Source: JAFEDN01 sp963818985 | Lineage (GTDB): Bacteria > Pseudomonadota > Gammaproteobacteria > Coxiellales > Coxiellaceae | Length of the DNA stretch: 64,000 nucleotides | Reading direction: 5' to 3' | NCBI GenBank assembly: GCA_963818985.1 | Contig: CAWFUJ010000001.1 | Coordinates: forward strand, 1 to 64,000 | Shown: positions 8,700 to 18,133 of the stretch, in pieces | Numbering within the stretch: position 1 is the stretch's first letter | Layout of the letters: each line of letters starts with the position of its first letter | The notes under the pieces: generated by a model | What the model saw: only the letters and a program-made list of their open reading frames with translations | Databases searched by the model: none | Told to the model about the DNA's origin: nothing | Program-made: the position numbers and the translations under genes

Positions 8700-10011
8700 T
8701 CTAAAGAAGGAAGCTGAAGCGACTATCGAAAATTTAAGTCACGACGGACGTGGCATTGCTCATCTGCATGGTAAAACAACTTTCGTCGATGGCGCTCTTC
8801 CAGGCGAACAGGTGCAGTTTAAATATCTTCATCAACGCGGCAGTTTTGATGAAGGACAAGTCACTGCCATTAACCACCCCTCTCCTTGGCGAGTAACAGC
8901 ACTTTGTCCGCATTATGGAGAATGTGGAGGTTGTAGTTTGCAACATGTCAATATCACTCATCAAATACAACACAAACAACAGGTTTTTCAAGAACTGTTG
9001 TTGCGCCAAGCTAAATTGCAACCCCAGGAATGGCTACCAGCCATCCGCAGCCCAGCTTGGGGATATCGGCGTAAGGCCCGCTTAGGAGTCAAGTATGTCG
9101 CCAAAAAAAATCGTGTGTTGATTGGCTTCCGCGAGCATGGAGGAAGGCTAATCACGGATAGCCGACAATGTGATGTTTTACACCCAAGTATCGGCCAAAA
9201 AATTGAGCATTTTTGTTTGCTGATCGGTCAGCTGTCGATTCGTGATAAAATCCCTCAATTAGAAATTGCTGTTGGCGACCATCAAAGTGCTGTAGTTATC
9301 CGTCATCTGCAAGAATTTAACCGTGAAGATCTATCTCTGATAGAAAAATTTGGCAGCGAACATCAATTACACATTTATTTACAACCCGGCGGCAATGAGA
9401 GTGTACGATTATTTTATCCTGACGAGGATCAGGCTTTATACTATCGTCTTCCCCGGTACGATCTTACTTTCGAATTTCAGCCGTTACAATTTATTCAAAT
9501 TAACGCAACCGTTAATCAAGCAATGGTTGATCGTGCCATTGAATTGTTAGCTTTAAAACCGCAAGAACAAGTCCTTGATTTATTTTGCGGTATTGGCAAC
9601 TTTTCTTTAGCTTTAGCACGCTGCGGTGCCAAAGTTGTTGGCGTAGAAGGTGAACAAAATGCCGTCCAGCAAGCGATACATAATGCTCGACTCAATAAAA
9701 TAAGTGCGTGTGAATTTTATTGCTCTGATTTATTTAATCCATCTTTATTTTCGGCGCCATGGGCAGAACAAAGGTATGATAAAATACTAATAGATCCACC
9801 CAGGTCTGGAGCAGAGCAAGTCATCGCCTCCCTTCACCGCTGGCAGCCACAAAGACTAATTTACGTATCCTGTGACTTAGCAACATTGGCTAGAGATGCT
9901 TCGGCTCTTAATCAGCAAGGCTATCAGTTAACAAAAGCCGGAATCATGGATATGTTTCCACACACTCGACATGTGGAGGCCATTGCCTTGTTTGAGCGGG
10001 AAAAAAAATAA
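8683..10011 (+). CDS. rlmD: 23S rRNA (uracil-1939-C5)-methyltransferase RlmD
   Basis: RlmD places m5U1939 in 23S rRNA using SAM and carries a [4Fe-4S] cluster. Seen here: a TRAM-like N-terminal domain (ATIENLSHDGRGIAH), the cluster cysteines CPHYGECGGCSLQH plus a later DSRQCDV, the SAM motif VLDLFCGIGNFSLALA, and the catalytic region IDPPRSGAEQV with VSCDLATLARD. The frame is open upstream into the GNAT gene, but a GTG at 8683, just before LKKNNLKKEAEATIENL, gives the usual family length (about 442 aa); ATG 8650 is an alternative. The relA ATG follows the stop with no gap, the standard rlmD-relA pairing. Confidence 0.93.
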   Translation: MLKKNNLKKEAEATIENLSHDGRGIAHLHGKTTFVDGALPGEQVQFKYLHQRGSFDEGQVTAINHPSPWRVTALCPHYGECGGCSLQHVNITHQIQHKQQVFQELLLRQAKLQPQEWLPAIRSPAWGYRRKARLGVKYVAKKNRVLIGFREHGGRLITDSRQCDVLHPSIGQKIEHFCLLIGQLSIRDKIPQLEIAVGDHQSAVVIRHLQEFNREDLSLIEKFGSEHQLHIYLQPGGNESVRLFYPDEDQALYYRLPRYDLTFEFQPLQFIQINATVNQAMVDRAIELLALKPQEQVLDLFCGIGNFSLALARCGAKVVGVEGEQNAVQQAIHNARLNKISACEFYCSDLFNPSLFSAPWAEQRYDKILIDPPRSGAEQVIASLHRWQPQRLIYVSCDLATLARDASALNQQGYQLTKAGIMDMFPHTRHVEAIALFEREKK

Positions 10012-12147
10012 ATGAATCAAACTGCACAACAATGGCTAACTTTACGCAAAGCTGAATATCAAAATTTAAATACCGAATTAATGATCAATGCCTGTCAATT
10101 TGTTGAGTTGGTCGACGCTCAAAAACTGCCGCAAGGCTTACAAATAGCTGATGAATTGTTGGTACTCAATTGTGATAACCAAACCTTGATGGCCGCTATC
10201 GTGTATCCAAGTATTTATCATCAACAACTTCCGTTAGATTTAATTGAAAAATTTTTACCTAATGAAGTTTACAAACTGGCTCAAGGCGTGCAAAAAATGG
10301 ATGCCATTCAACAAAGTCTTAGCCCAAACAAAAGTGGGAGTGGTTCACGTGCTGATAATTTACGCAAAATGTGTTTGGCAATGGTCGATGATATACGCAT
10401 TGTATTGGTAAAATTGGCCGAGCAATTAGTGTTATTAAAATCTATGCGCGACTCCTCCGCTCACCACCAACAGCAAATTGCTGAACAAGTCATGAATATT
10501 TATGCTCCTTTGGCTAATCGCTTAGGTATTGGTGAAATGAAATGGCAAATGGAAGATTTAGCTTTTCGCTATTTAAACACGCCAGAATATCGCTCTATAT
10601 CTCAAGCCTTAAATATGAGGCGTCAGGATCGAGAAATTTTTATTAAAAATATTATCAAACATCTACACGAGAAAATTGAATTAGCAGGTGTGCGCAATGT
10701 GAAGATCAGTGGCCGAGCCAAGCATATTTATAGTATTTATCGAAAAATTCTGCGCAAACAAGTCGATTTTAGTGAAATTTATGATACCAGTGCAGTTCGC
10801 ATCCTCGTTGACACTATTGAGGATTGTTATAAAGCCTTAAGTGTTGCTCATAGTGAATGGCGGCATATAAAAAGTGAATTTGATGATTATATCGCTAAAC
10901 CTAAAGCCAATGGTTATCGTTCTATACATACCGTTATCGTTAGCAAAGAAAATATTAATGTTGAAATTCAAATCCGCACTTTTCAGATGCATGAAGAGGC
11001 TGAGTTAGGAGTCGCTGCGCATTGGCAATATAAAGAAGGCGGAGCGAAGTTATCCAGTTATTCAGAAAAAATAAACTGGTTGCGTCATATTATGGATTGG
11101 CAAAAAGAAGTGAGCGCTCCTCAAGAAGATCATCTTTATAAAAAAATCTTTGAAGATCGAGTCTACGTCTTCACCCCCAATGGAGATGTTTTTGATTTGC
11201 AAGCAGGTGCAACTCCTTTGGATTTCGCCTATCACGTCCACACCGATATCGGCCACCGTTGTCGCGGTGCAAAAGTGAATGAGATCATGGTGCCATTAAC
11301 GCATCAATTACGCACCGGAGACCAAGTCTCAATTATTGTTGGCAAAGAAAGTCAACCCAGTCGTGATTGGATGAACCCTGCCGCTCATTATTTAAAAACT
11401 AATGTCGCGCTACAAAAAGTACGGAGCTGGTTTAAACGTCAAGAACAACAAAATCATTTGTCCGCTGGCCAAGCGTTATGGGAAAAAAATTGCCGACGTG
11501 AAGGGATCTCCAAAAATGATATTGAAAAAGCTTTGCCTTATTTTAAATTTAAAAATGTGCAAGAACTATTGATCGCCATCGGTTCAGGAACAATTGGTAT
11601 TATTACGGTTATTAATCGTATTAAATATTCTGAAGGTGAAGAAATCAAAAAAAATCATGATGTCACCGAAAAACAACAAAAAATAATTCCAGCTAAAAGT
11701 CAAGGCATGCTAATCGAAGGCGTCGGGAATCTACTGACTCAATTGGCGCGTTGTTGCAAGCCTATCCCTGGAGATTCAATCTTGGGTTACATTACCAAAG
11801 GCCGAGGTATTACTATTCATCAAATGGATTGCCGCAATATTCAATTCACTTTAAAGCGTCACCCTGAACGTTTATTTACTGTGAGCTGGGGTCAGCAAAC
11901 CGATCAAATTTACCCAGTGGAAATCAACATTGAAGCAGATGATCGGCCGGGTTTAATCCGCGATGTTACCAATATTATTGCTGCTGAACATCTCTCAGTA
12001 TTGGGTTTGAATTCCCGAGTGAACAAATTAGAAGATCGCGCTTACATAAGCCTCACCATCGAAATAAAAAGCCTAAATCCGTTAAAAAAAGTATTGGCCC
12101 ATTTGCAACAAGTCCCAGGCGTCCTCCAAGTTAAACGCGGATATTAA
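10012..12147 (+). CDS. relA: (p)ppGpp synthetase I, monofunctional RelA
   Basis: RelA makes pppGpp from GTP/ATP on stalled ribosomes in the stringent response. Domain order in 711 aa: a degenerate HD hydrolase domain lacking the His-Asp pair (KMCLAMVDDIRIVLVKLAEQ), the synthetase domain with SEFDDYIAKPKANGYRSIHT and VEIQIRTFQMHEEAELGVAAHW, a TGS domain (YVFTPNGDVFDL), a zinc-finger-like CCKPIPGD segment, and a C-terminal ACT domain (DRPGLIRDVT). The acidic EFDD motif marks the RelA rather than the SpoT type. It is translated directly after rlmD. Confidence 0.96.
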   Translation: MNQTAQQWLTLRKAEYQNLNTELMINACQFVELVDAQKLPQGLQIADELLVLNCDNQTLMAAIVYPSIYHQQLPLDLIEKFLPNEVYKLAQGVQKMDAIQQSLSPNKSGSGSRADNLRKMCLAMVDDIRIVLVKLAEQLVLLKSMRDSSAHHQQQIAEQVMNIYAPLANRLGIGEMKWQMEDLAFRYLNTPEYRSISQALNMRRQDREIFIKNIIKHLHEKIELAGVRNVKISGRAKHIYSIYRKILRKQVDFSEIYDTSAVRILVDTIEDCYKALSVAHSEWRHIKSEFDDYIAKPKANGYRSIHTVIVSKENINVEIQIRTFQMHEEAELGVAAHWQYKEGGAKLSSYSEKINWLRHIMDWQKEVSAPQEDHLYKKIFEDRVYVFTPNGDVFDLQAGATPLDFAYHVHTDIGHRCRGAKVNEIMVPLTHQLRTGDQVSIIVGKESQPSRDWMNPAAHYLKTNVALQKVRSWFKRQEQQNHLSAGQALWEKNCRREGISKNDIEKALPYFKFKNVQELLIAIGSGTIGIITVINRIKYSEGEEIKKNHDVTEKQQKIIPAKSQGMLIEGVGNLLTQLARCCKPIPGDSILGYITKGRGITIHQMDCRNIQFTLKRHPERLFTVSWGQQTDQIYPVEINIEADDRPGLIRDVTNIIAAEHLSVLGLNSRVNKLEDRAYISLTIEIKSLNPLKKVLAHLQQVPGVLQVKRGY

Positions 12148-12264
12148 CGGCCAGCTTGTCTATAAAACAGACTCGTTTAAGCTTAAGTTAATCTTGGCGA
12201 GTTATAATTGCCATATATCACTCGGGCTAAGAAAATGTTACTATAGATTCCTAATTATAAGTTA

Positions 12265-12357
12265 GGAGAGGTGCCCGAGTGGCTTAAGGGGCTCGCCTGG
12301 AAAGCGGGTGTGCGTCCAAAAGGCGTACCGAGGGTTCGAATCCCTCTCTCTCCGCCA
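12265..12357 (+). tRNA. tRNA-Ser (GGA anticodon)
   Basis: A 93-base cloverleaf with acceptor GGAGAGG / TCTCTCC, anticodon stem CGCCT..AGCGGG-type with GGA, a long variable arm (class II) and T-loop GGTTCGAATCC. The 3' CCA is encoded. It sits just before 4.5S RNA. Confidence 0.95.
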
Positions 12358-12360
12358 GTT

Positions 12361-12475
<115 letters not shown>

Positions 12476-12498
12476 TTTTTTAAATAGAGTCATTCAAC

Positions 12499-14034
12499 GT
12501 GAAAAATCAACATCAAGTATTGGCAAGAAAATGGCGACCTCGGCAATTTGCCGAAGTGGTCGGCCAAACCCATGTGGTTCGTGCTCTCTCTAATGCACTG
12601 AACCAAGCCTACTTGCATCACGCCTATTTATTCACCGGCACCCGCGGAGTTGGCAAAACCACTATCGCACGATTATTAGCTAAATGCCTCAATTGTGAGA
12701 CGGGCATCACTGCCCAACCTTGCGATCAATGTTCTCACTGCCAAGAAATTGATAGTGGCCGCTTTGTCGATTTAATCGAAGTGGACGCTGCATCACGGAC
12801 CAAAGTCGAAGATACCCGCGAATTACTTGATAATGTGCAATACGCACCTAGCAAAGGTCGATTTAAAATCTATCTGATTGATGAAGTACACATGCTTTCC
12901 GGTCATAGTTTTAATGCATTATTAAAAACTTTAGAAGAACCCCCAGCCCATGTAAAATTTTTATTGGCTACCACTGATCCGCAACGGTTACCGGCAACTG
13001 TCTTATCCCGTTGCCTGCAATTTCATTTGCTGGCCATGCCGGCTGAACAAATTAGTCAGCATTTACAAACTATTTTGGGCTATGAACATATTAACGCTGA
13101 AGTTGAAGCCACATTATTACTTGCCCAAGCGGCACAAGGAAGTATGCGCGACGCTTTGAGTCTGTTAGATCAAAGTATCGCTTACGGCAACGGCAGCATT
13201 TTGACGAATGATGTGAAGCTCATGCTGGGTACAATTGATACCGAGATTTTGTACCAACTTCTGCAAGCATTAGCTGCAAAAGACGCGAACACCGTGCTCG
13301 ACTGCGTTGCTAAGTTAACCACCCAAGGCGCTGATTTTAGTCGAGCTTTAGCTGATCTTTTATCTTTAATACATCGAATCGCTATTAGTCAAGCGGTTCC
13401 CGATCGCCCAACAGATCTGAGCGACGCTCATATCCACGCCCTAGCCCAACAAAGCAGTCGTGAAGATATCCAATTGTATTATCAAATTGGATTATTAGGC
13501 CAACGAGATTTAACCTGGGCACCCTCCCCGCGCAGCGGTTTTGAGATGACATTATTACGCATGCTAGCCTTTACTTTTACCCCGCATACGGAGTCGGACA
13601 ATATCCCCAAGATCACTGAGCAAAAAACCGGTCCAGAGTTGGCTGCTATGCCCTGGGAAGCGCTATTAAAACAACTTCAGATCGACGGCGCCACTAAAAT
13701 TTTGGCAGAGCACTGTGAATTAAAAACATTTATCGATCAGCATCTCATTTTAGGATTGCATCCCAAACACAAACCACTGCTTAACCCAAAGCATATTGAG
13801 CGAATCCGCACTGCGCTGAACGCACATTTGGGCGCAGCCATCCGTGTTGAGATTAAAATTGATCCACAAGTTCATGAAACGCCCGCCTCTATGGCTAGGC
13901 GTCAACAAGAAACACAACAAAAGACCGCTGAACAAGCCATTTTCAGTGATCCAATTGTGCAGCAAATGATACAAACCTTTGATGCAACTGTTATCAAAAC
14001 CAGTATCAATGCGAACAGCGATAGAGAACACTAA
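12499..14034 (+). CDS. dnaX: DNA polymerase III clamp-loader subunit tau/gamma
   Basis: DnaX is the ATPase motor of the beta-clamp loader. The 511-aa product starts at GTG and has Walker A GTRGVGKTT, the four-cysteine zinc module (CLNCETG...CDQCSHC), Walker B YLIDEVHMLS, the sensor LLATTDPQRLP and the SRC motif LSRCLQFHL. The C-terminal part is shorter than in E. coli (643 aa), so the tau-specific DnaB/alpha-binding region is short and diverged. It is followed 18 bases later by a YbaB-like gene and then recR. Confidence 0.95.
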   Translation: MKNQHQVLARKWRPRQFAEVVGQTHVVRALSNALNQAYLHHAYLFTGTRGVGKTTIARLLAKCLNCETGITAQPCDQCSHCQEIDSGRFVDLIEVDAASRTKVEDTRELLDNVQYAPSKGRFKIYLIDEVHMLSGHSFNALLKTLEEPPAHVKFLLATTDPQRLPATVLSRCLQFHLLAMPAEQISQHLQTILGYEHINAEVEATLLLAQAAQGSMRDALSLLDQSIAYGNGSILTNDVKLMLGTIDTEILYQLLQALAAKDANTVLDCVAKLTTQGADFSRALADLLSLIHRIAISQAVPDRPTDLSDAHIHALAQQSSREDIQLYYQIGLLGQRDLTWAPSPRSGFEMTLLRMLAFTFTPHTESDNIPKITEQKTGPELAAMPWEALLKQLQIDGATKILAEHCELKTFIDQHLILGLHPKHKPLLNPKHIERIRTALNAHLGAAIRVEIKIDPQVHETPASMARRQQETQQKTAEQAIFSDPIVQQMIQTFDATVIKTSINANSDREH

Positions 14035-14052
14035 CTACAAAAGAGGAAAATT

Positions 14053-14466
14053 ATGAAAGATCCAAATATGCCTATGTCAAGAGATGGTATGCCGCAAATG
14101 GATGAGGCTTCATTACTATCTGAAATTAAAAATAGTATTTTAGCCATGCAGCAACAAATGCAAGAGACTTATGCGCGTTTAGGCGAAATGAAAATAAGCG
14201 GTAAATCTCATGATGAAACCATTGAAATTATCATGACAGCCACTTATCAATTTGAAGATATTAAAATTAACCCACGTGCCTTCGCCGATGCCGCTGGGAA
14301 ATTTAGCCAAAAAGAATTTGAATGGCGCTTACGTGAAGCATGGAAAAATTTGAGTGAGAAAATTCAAAAAACCACGCAAAGTAAAACCATTGAATTACTT
14401 CAAAGTATGAATATTCCTGACGACATCAAGAATATTTCACTAGAAGATGGTAAAGACCGACAATAA
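14053..14466 (+). CDS. divergent YbaB/EbfC-like protein
   Basis: The 137-aa product occupies the place between dnaX and recR where ybaB normally sits. The layout is that of YbaB: an N-terminal helix (NSILAMQQQMQETYARLGEM), a short ISGKS turn, a beta segment ending FEDIKINPRAF, then a long amphipathic helix (WRLREAWKNLSEKIQKTTQ). A conventional YbaB lies 3' of recR (15140), so this looks like a diverged paralogue with an extended, acidic C-terminus. GAGG precedes the ATG. Nucleoid association is inferred, not shown. Confidence 0.6.
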   Translation: MKDPNMPMSRDGMPQMDEASLLSEIKNSILAMQQQMQETYARLGEMKISGKSHDETIEIIMTATYQFEDIKINPRAFADAAGKFSQKEFEWRLREAWKNLSEKIQKTTQSKTIELLQSMNIPDDIKNISLEDGKDRQ

Positions 14467-14496
14467 TAATGTTTAGTTTTCATAAGGCGGCCCTGC

Positions 14497-15096
14497 ATGT
14501 TTAGTCCATTAACGAAACATTTAATTGACTCATTACATGCATTGCCAGGCATTGGACCGAAAACAGCCCAGCGACTGGCCTTTCAAATGTTAGCGGCCAA
14601 CGGCCGCGACAAAGGCCTGGCGCTGGCTGGGGCTTTACAACAAGCTTTGTTACACGTGAAAGAGTGTCAGCGCTGTCGTTTGTATACCGAAGAAAACATT
14701 TGCGGCTTATGCCGTAATCCTAATCGGGAACAACATATATTATGTGTCGTCGAAAACCCGGCCGACGTTTTTGCAATTGAGCAAACAGCTAGTTTTCGCG
14801 GTTTATATTATATTTTGCAAGGTCACTTATCTCCACTAGATGGAATCGGACCACAAGAGATAGGCATTCCGCCTTTATTAGAGCGATTGCAAAATGAAAC
14901 CATTGCTGAACTTGTTTTAGCAACTAATCCTACCATGGAGGGCAAAGCAACCGCTCATTATATTGCGAGTCATATTGACTCCTCACGCACCACTTGCACA
15001 CGTCTAGCCCACGGTATACCGTTTGGTGGTGAGTTGGAATATTTAGATGGCAGCACTTTAAGCCATGCTTTCCGCTCGCGTGAACTATTTAATTAA
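14497..15096 (+). CDS. recR: recombination mediator RecR
   Basis: RecR helps RecF/RecO load RecA at gaps. The 199-aa product has the helix-hairpin-helix LPGIGPKTAQRLAF, the C4 zinc finger (CQRCRLYTEENICGLC), and the Toprim domain with VVENPADVFAIE and LATNPTMEGKATA, ending HGIPFGGELEYLDGSTL. Length and motifs are typical. It lies between two YbaB-family genes. Confidence 0.96.
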   Translation: MFSPLTKHLIDSLHALPGIGPKTAQRLAFQMLAANGRDKGLALAGALQQALLHVKECQRCRLYTEENICGLCRNPNREQHILCVVENPADVFAIEQTASFRGLYYILQGHLSPLDGIGPQEIGIPPLLERLQNETIAELVLATNPTMEGKATAHYIASHIDSSRTTCTRLAHGIPFGGELEYLDGSTLSHAFRSRELFN

Positions 15097-15139
15097 AATA
15101 TGGAGTCCCTTTAAACTACTTTAACTCGGAGAATAGACA

Positions 15140-15451
15140 ATGTTTGATAAATTTAATATCGGCACATTAATGAAAGGAGCAAAGAAAATTCAGGAAATGG
15201 TTGAAAAAAATCAGGCAGAAATGGGTAAATTAGAAGTGATCGGTGAATCTGGCGCCGGCTTGGTAAAAGTGGTGATCACCGGTTTATATGAAGTAAAAGA
15301 AATTTCCCTGACTGATGAATTACTCACTGAATCTAAAGAAATTATACAAGACCTTATCGCAGCGGCCATTAACAATGCCACACAAAAAGTTGGCCAAATC
15401 ACTCGAGGTAAGATGACAGATATAAGTCAATTATTTGGTGAGGAAAACTGA
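15140..15451 (+). CDS. ybaB: nucleoid-associated protein YbaB/EbfC
   Basis: The 103-aa product begins with a helix (KIQEMVEKNQAEMGKLEV), then GESGAGLVKVVITG, the most conserved YbaB segment, and a C-terminal helix (IIQDLIAAAINNATQKV). YbaB binds DNA as a tweezer-shaped dimer. Normally it lies between dnaX and recR; here it is 3' of recR and the usual place is taken by the divergent paralogue at 14053. GGAG precedes the start. Confidence 0.93.
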   Translation: MFDKFNIGTLMKGAKKIQEMVEKNQAEMGKLEVIGESGAGLVKVVITGLYEVKEISLTDELLTESKEIIQDLIAAAINNATQKVGQITRGKMTDISQLFGEEN

Positions 15452-15527
15452 TCTTTACCAACCATTAGTCGCTTATGCCCGATAAATTTAAGCTTGATCT
15501 CGATTAAAGAGGCTAGCAAAATTGCCG

Positions 15528-16458
15528 CTATAGGAAAAGAGGGATCAAATAATGGGGGGATTGCATTTTTACCAAGTAACTAAAAAATAATAACTGACCG
15601 AATAAAATAAGTAATAAAAGTAGATGCTTATTTTCGATAAATTTAGATCTGATATTTTTTTCTAGCAGTAAAAAAATGGCGATAGACCAAGGCAGTATTC
15701 CTTTTAATAAATTTTCAAACTGATTTCCGTAATTACTGATCAAATCAATTCTCTTAGAAATTTGAGTGAATAACAGATAATTCACCGTGTGAGCACCATA
15801 CTGCTGATACATATAAGCTAGCCACATGCCGGGAATCAATAATCCTATCAGGAGAGCTAATGCTATTTTGGTATACCATTGCTTTAGATTGACTGTTTCT
15901 CCAGGGCTGACTAAATAAGGCAAGACTATCGCGTAGGAAGAAAATAAACCAAACCAATTGGGCCTTTAGCAAAAATACAAAAACCAAAAGCTAGACTAGC
16001 AAAGATCCAATATAATTTATTCTTGGACATCAAAGTCTTAATCAAAAAATTTATCGACAGCAGTCCGAATAGAGTCACCAATCCTTCAAATCTCAAATCG
16101 TGGTAAAACGAAGGCCACATCAAATTTAAGATGAGTATCAGTAAACACAGCCAAGGAGTTTTAGAATCTTGTGGAGATATTTGCTTAGCTAGCCACCATG
16201 ACAAAAATAAATTAATCCAGCCGATGGTAAACGATAAATATAGTGCCCTAAAGAACTGATGCCAAATAAGTGCCAAATGCCTACTAATGGCCAATACAAT
16301 AACGGAGTTTTTTCTAAATCAAGCTGATTATTGTCAAAAGTAGAAAAATAGATACCATTATCAAACATAGATCTGGCCATGATGAGATAATGTTTCATGT
16401 CCTTTCCAGCCTCGTGATCTAAGTAAATTAATAGTGCGCTCAAAAGCCACCAAGCCAT
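15528..16458 (-). pseudogene. ArnT/PMT-type glycosyltransferase in several frames
   Basis: Three frames of one hydrophobic protein follow each other on the minus strand. The first (16458 downward) has KDMKHYLIMARSMFDNG and LEKTPLLYWPLVGIWHLFG, the region that in ArnT/PMT enzymes carries the catalytic Asp and the EKPPLLYW signature. The second has LAFGFCIFAKGPIGLVYF, matching the KGP motif. The third has membrane helices and YGAHTVNYLLFTQISKR. Frame breaks fall near 16250 and 15950, and the frame ends after YLIPLFL without the usual periplasmic C-terminal domain. Such enzymes move aminoarabinose or other sugars from undecaprenyl phosphate to lipid A. This copy cannot be functional. Confidence 0.8.
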
Positions 16459-16513
16459 GGAAACAAGACCATTTTTTTTAAGTTGCTATTGTTCATGGGG
16501 AGAGCTTAACTTC

Positions 16514-17577
16514 TTATTTTATGCTCCATGTTTTTAAAATGGCGTCCACTAACGTGGCCAAAGGAATTGCAAAGAACACTCCCCAAAATCCCCATATCCC
16601 ACCAAACACAATCACTGCCAATATAATGACAATGGGGTGTAAATCCATCGTTTGTGCAAATAACAATGGAAATATAACGTTTCCATCGATGGCTATTATA
16701 AAAGCAAATGCGAGCAGGACATACCAAAAATGGGCGTTACACCCCACTCCATCAATGCCACCACAATCACTGGAATGGTCACAATGACTGCGCCAATATA
16801 AGGAACGATCACGGATAGTCCCACCAATGCGCCGATTAAAATGGAATATTGTAAACCTAATAAAGAAAAAGTAATGATGGAAACTACGCCCACTAGCAAG
16901 ATTTCTATCACGCGTCCTTTCACATAACTTCCGATTTTATTATAGACTTCGACCGATACTTTTTTAACTAAGGTATGTCTTTTAGGTAAAAACCGCTTTA
17001 ACCAATGCATGATCTTTCGGTAATCTTTTAAAAAAAAGAACACCAATAAGGGCACTAAAACTGAATATAAAATCAGTTCCGCTAAATTAGGAAGGGCAAC
17101 CCAAGAAAAACGAATAATGGTATGGCCTAAGGTAGGTGATTGCGCCTTTAAAAAAGCCACCATATGATCAAGTTGAGCATGGGATAAAATCCATGGATAT
17201 TTTTGCATAAAGTGCATTAATAACAACTGAACGCTGGCAAAGGTCCGGGGCAATTCTTCAATTAAATTACTTAATTGACGCCATAACATGGGAATAAAAT
17301 ACAAGACAGCATAAATAAACAATCCGAGGAAAATAATATAGACAACCCATACTGCTAATAAACGTGGACACCCCCAGCGGACCAATGTTCTCACAATACC
17401 ATTTAATAAATAAGCCAAGACAACGCTGATGAGCACCGGCATTAATATAGAGCCGAAAAATTTAAATAATAATATGACGACAACTAAAGTCATAAACAAA
17501 CTAATTACTTCTGGATCTTCAAAGGTGCGTTCAAACCAATGAGTGATTGCTTGTAAAATTGGATTTCTAGACGACAT
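16514..17577 (-). pseudogene. PerM/AI-2E transporter-family membrane protein, one frameshift
   Basis: The first frame (17577 to about 16730) gives most of a PerM-type multi-helix protein ending VIVVALMEWGVTPIF; the neighbouring frame continues WYVLLAFAFIIAIDGNVIFP and IVFGGIWGFWGVFFAIPLA, the conserved C-terminus of the family. The break is in the A5 run at 16726-16730 (plus strand); one extra base would join the frames into about 355 aa, the family norm. Motifs are well kept, so recent loss, slippage rescue or a sequencing indel are all possible. Function in this family ranges from signal export to sodium/proton exchange. It starts eight bases after ribH ends. Confidence 0.8.
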
Positions 17578-17584
17578 CAGGGTC

Positions 17585-18013
17585 CTAACTCTCTAGTTTC
17601 ATAATTGAAATCATTTGTATAGCCGCATCAGCTGATTCTCGGCCTTTATGACTTTCAGGTTTTGTACAACGTGCTAAGGCCTGTTGTTCAGTATCAGTGG
17701 TTAACACTCCAAAGATAACGGGGATATTGTGTTGTAATGCCACATGCTGACAACCATAACTCACTTGTTGACAGACATACTGATAATGATCCGTTTCCCC
17801 CCGAATCACTGCACCTAAGCAGATAATCGCTTGGCATTGTCCGCGACGTGCGGCTTGTTGCGCCGCTAAGGGTAATTCAATTGCTCCTGGGACTCGAATG
17901 ATGTCTATATTGGATTGAACCATACCAAGTTCCTGCAAGCGTGTGACAGCTCCCTCCAACAAAAGAGAGGTGATCTCTGAATTAAACTGACTGACTATAA
18001 TAGATATTTTCAT
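17585..18013 (-). CDS. ribH: 6,7-dimethyl-8-ribityllumazine synthase
   Basis: RibH condenses the ribityl-aminouracil from RibD's pathway with dihydroxybutanone phosphate from RibB to give lumazine. The 142-aa product has the family motifs VSQFNSEIT, VPGAIELPLAAQ, CLGAVIRGETDHYQYV (with the catalytic His) and IPVIFGVLTTDTEQQA. It lies 120 bases downstream of ribBA on the same strand and is probably co-transcribed from the FMN riboswitch. Confidence 0.95.
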   Translation of the reverse strand: MKISIIVSQFNSEITSLLLEGAVTRLQELGMVQSNIDIIRVPGAIELPLAAQQAARRGQCQAIICLGAVIRGETDHYQYVCQQVSYGCQHVALQHNIPVIFGVLTTDTEQQALARCTKPESHKGRESADAAIQMISIMKLES

Positions 18014-18046
18014 ATTATTTGCCTCTCACACTCTACTCTTACCCAC

Positions 18047-18125
18047 ACACCCGTCAATTTTTTCCGTCGCCAGGATTCGCGGGACAATCGCAATGGATAC
18101 CGCGGTCAAGCCGCGGTATGACGTA
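18047..18125. repeat. repeat of the CCCGTCAAT..TCGCCAGG type with adjoining palindrome
   Basis: The left part (CCGTCAATTTTTTCCGTCGC and on to ACAATCGCAATGG) is repeated with few changes at 35610-35664. The right part holds ATACCGCGGT / ACCGCGGTAT-like arms around CAAG. It lies between ribBA and ribH. Confidence 0.75.
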
Positions 18126-18133
18126 CTCGAGCC

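Noticed and set aside
8071..10011. A two-domain acetyltransferase-RlmD enzyme
   Set aside because: The true GNAT C-terminus and stop exist in the next frame, and RlmD has a plausible own start, so the fusion is a frameshift product.
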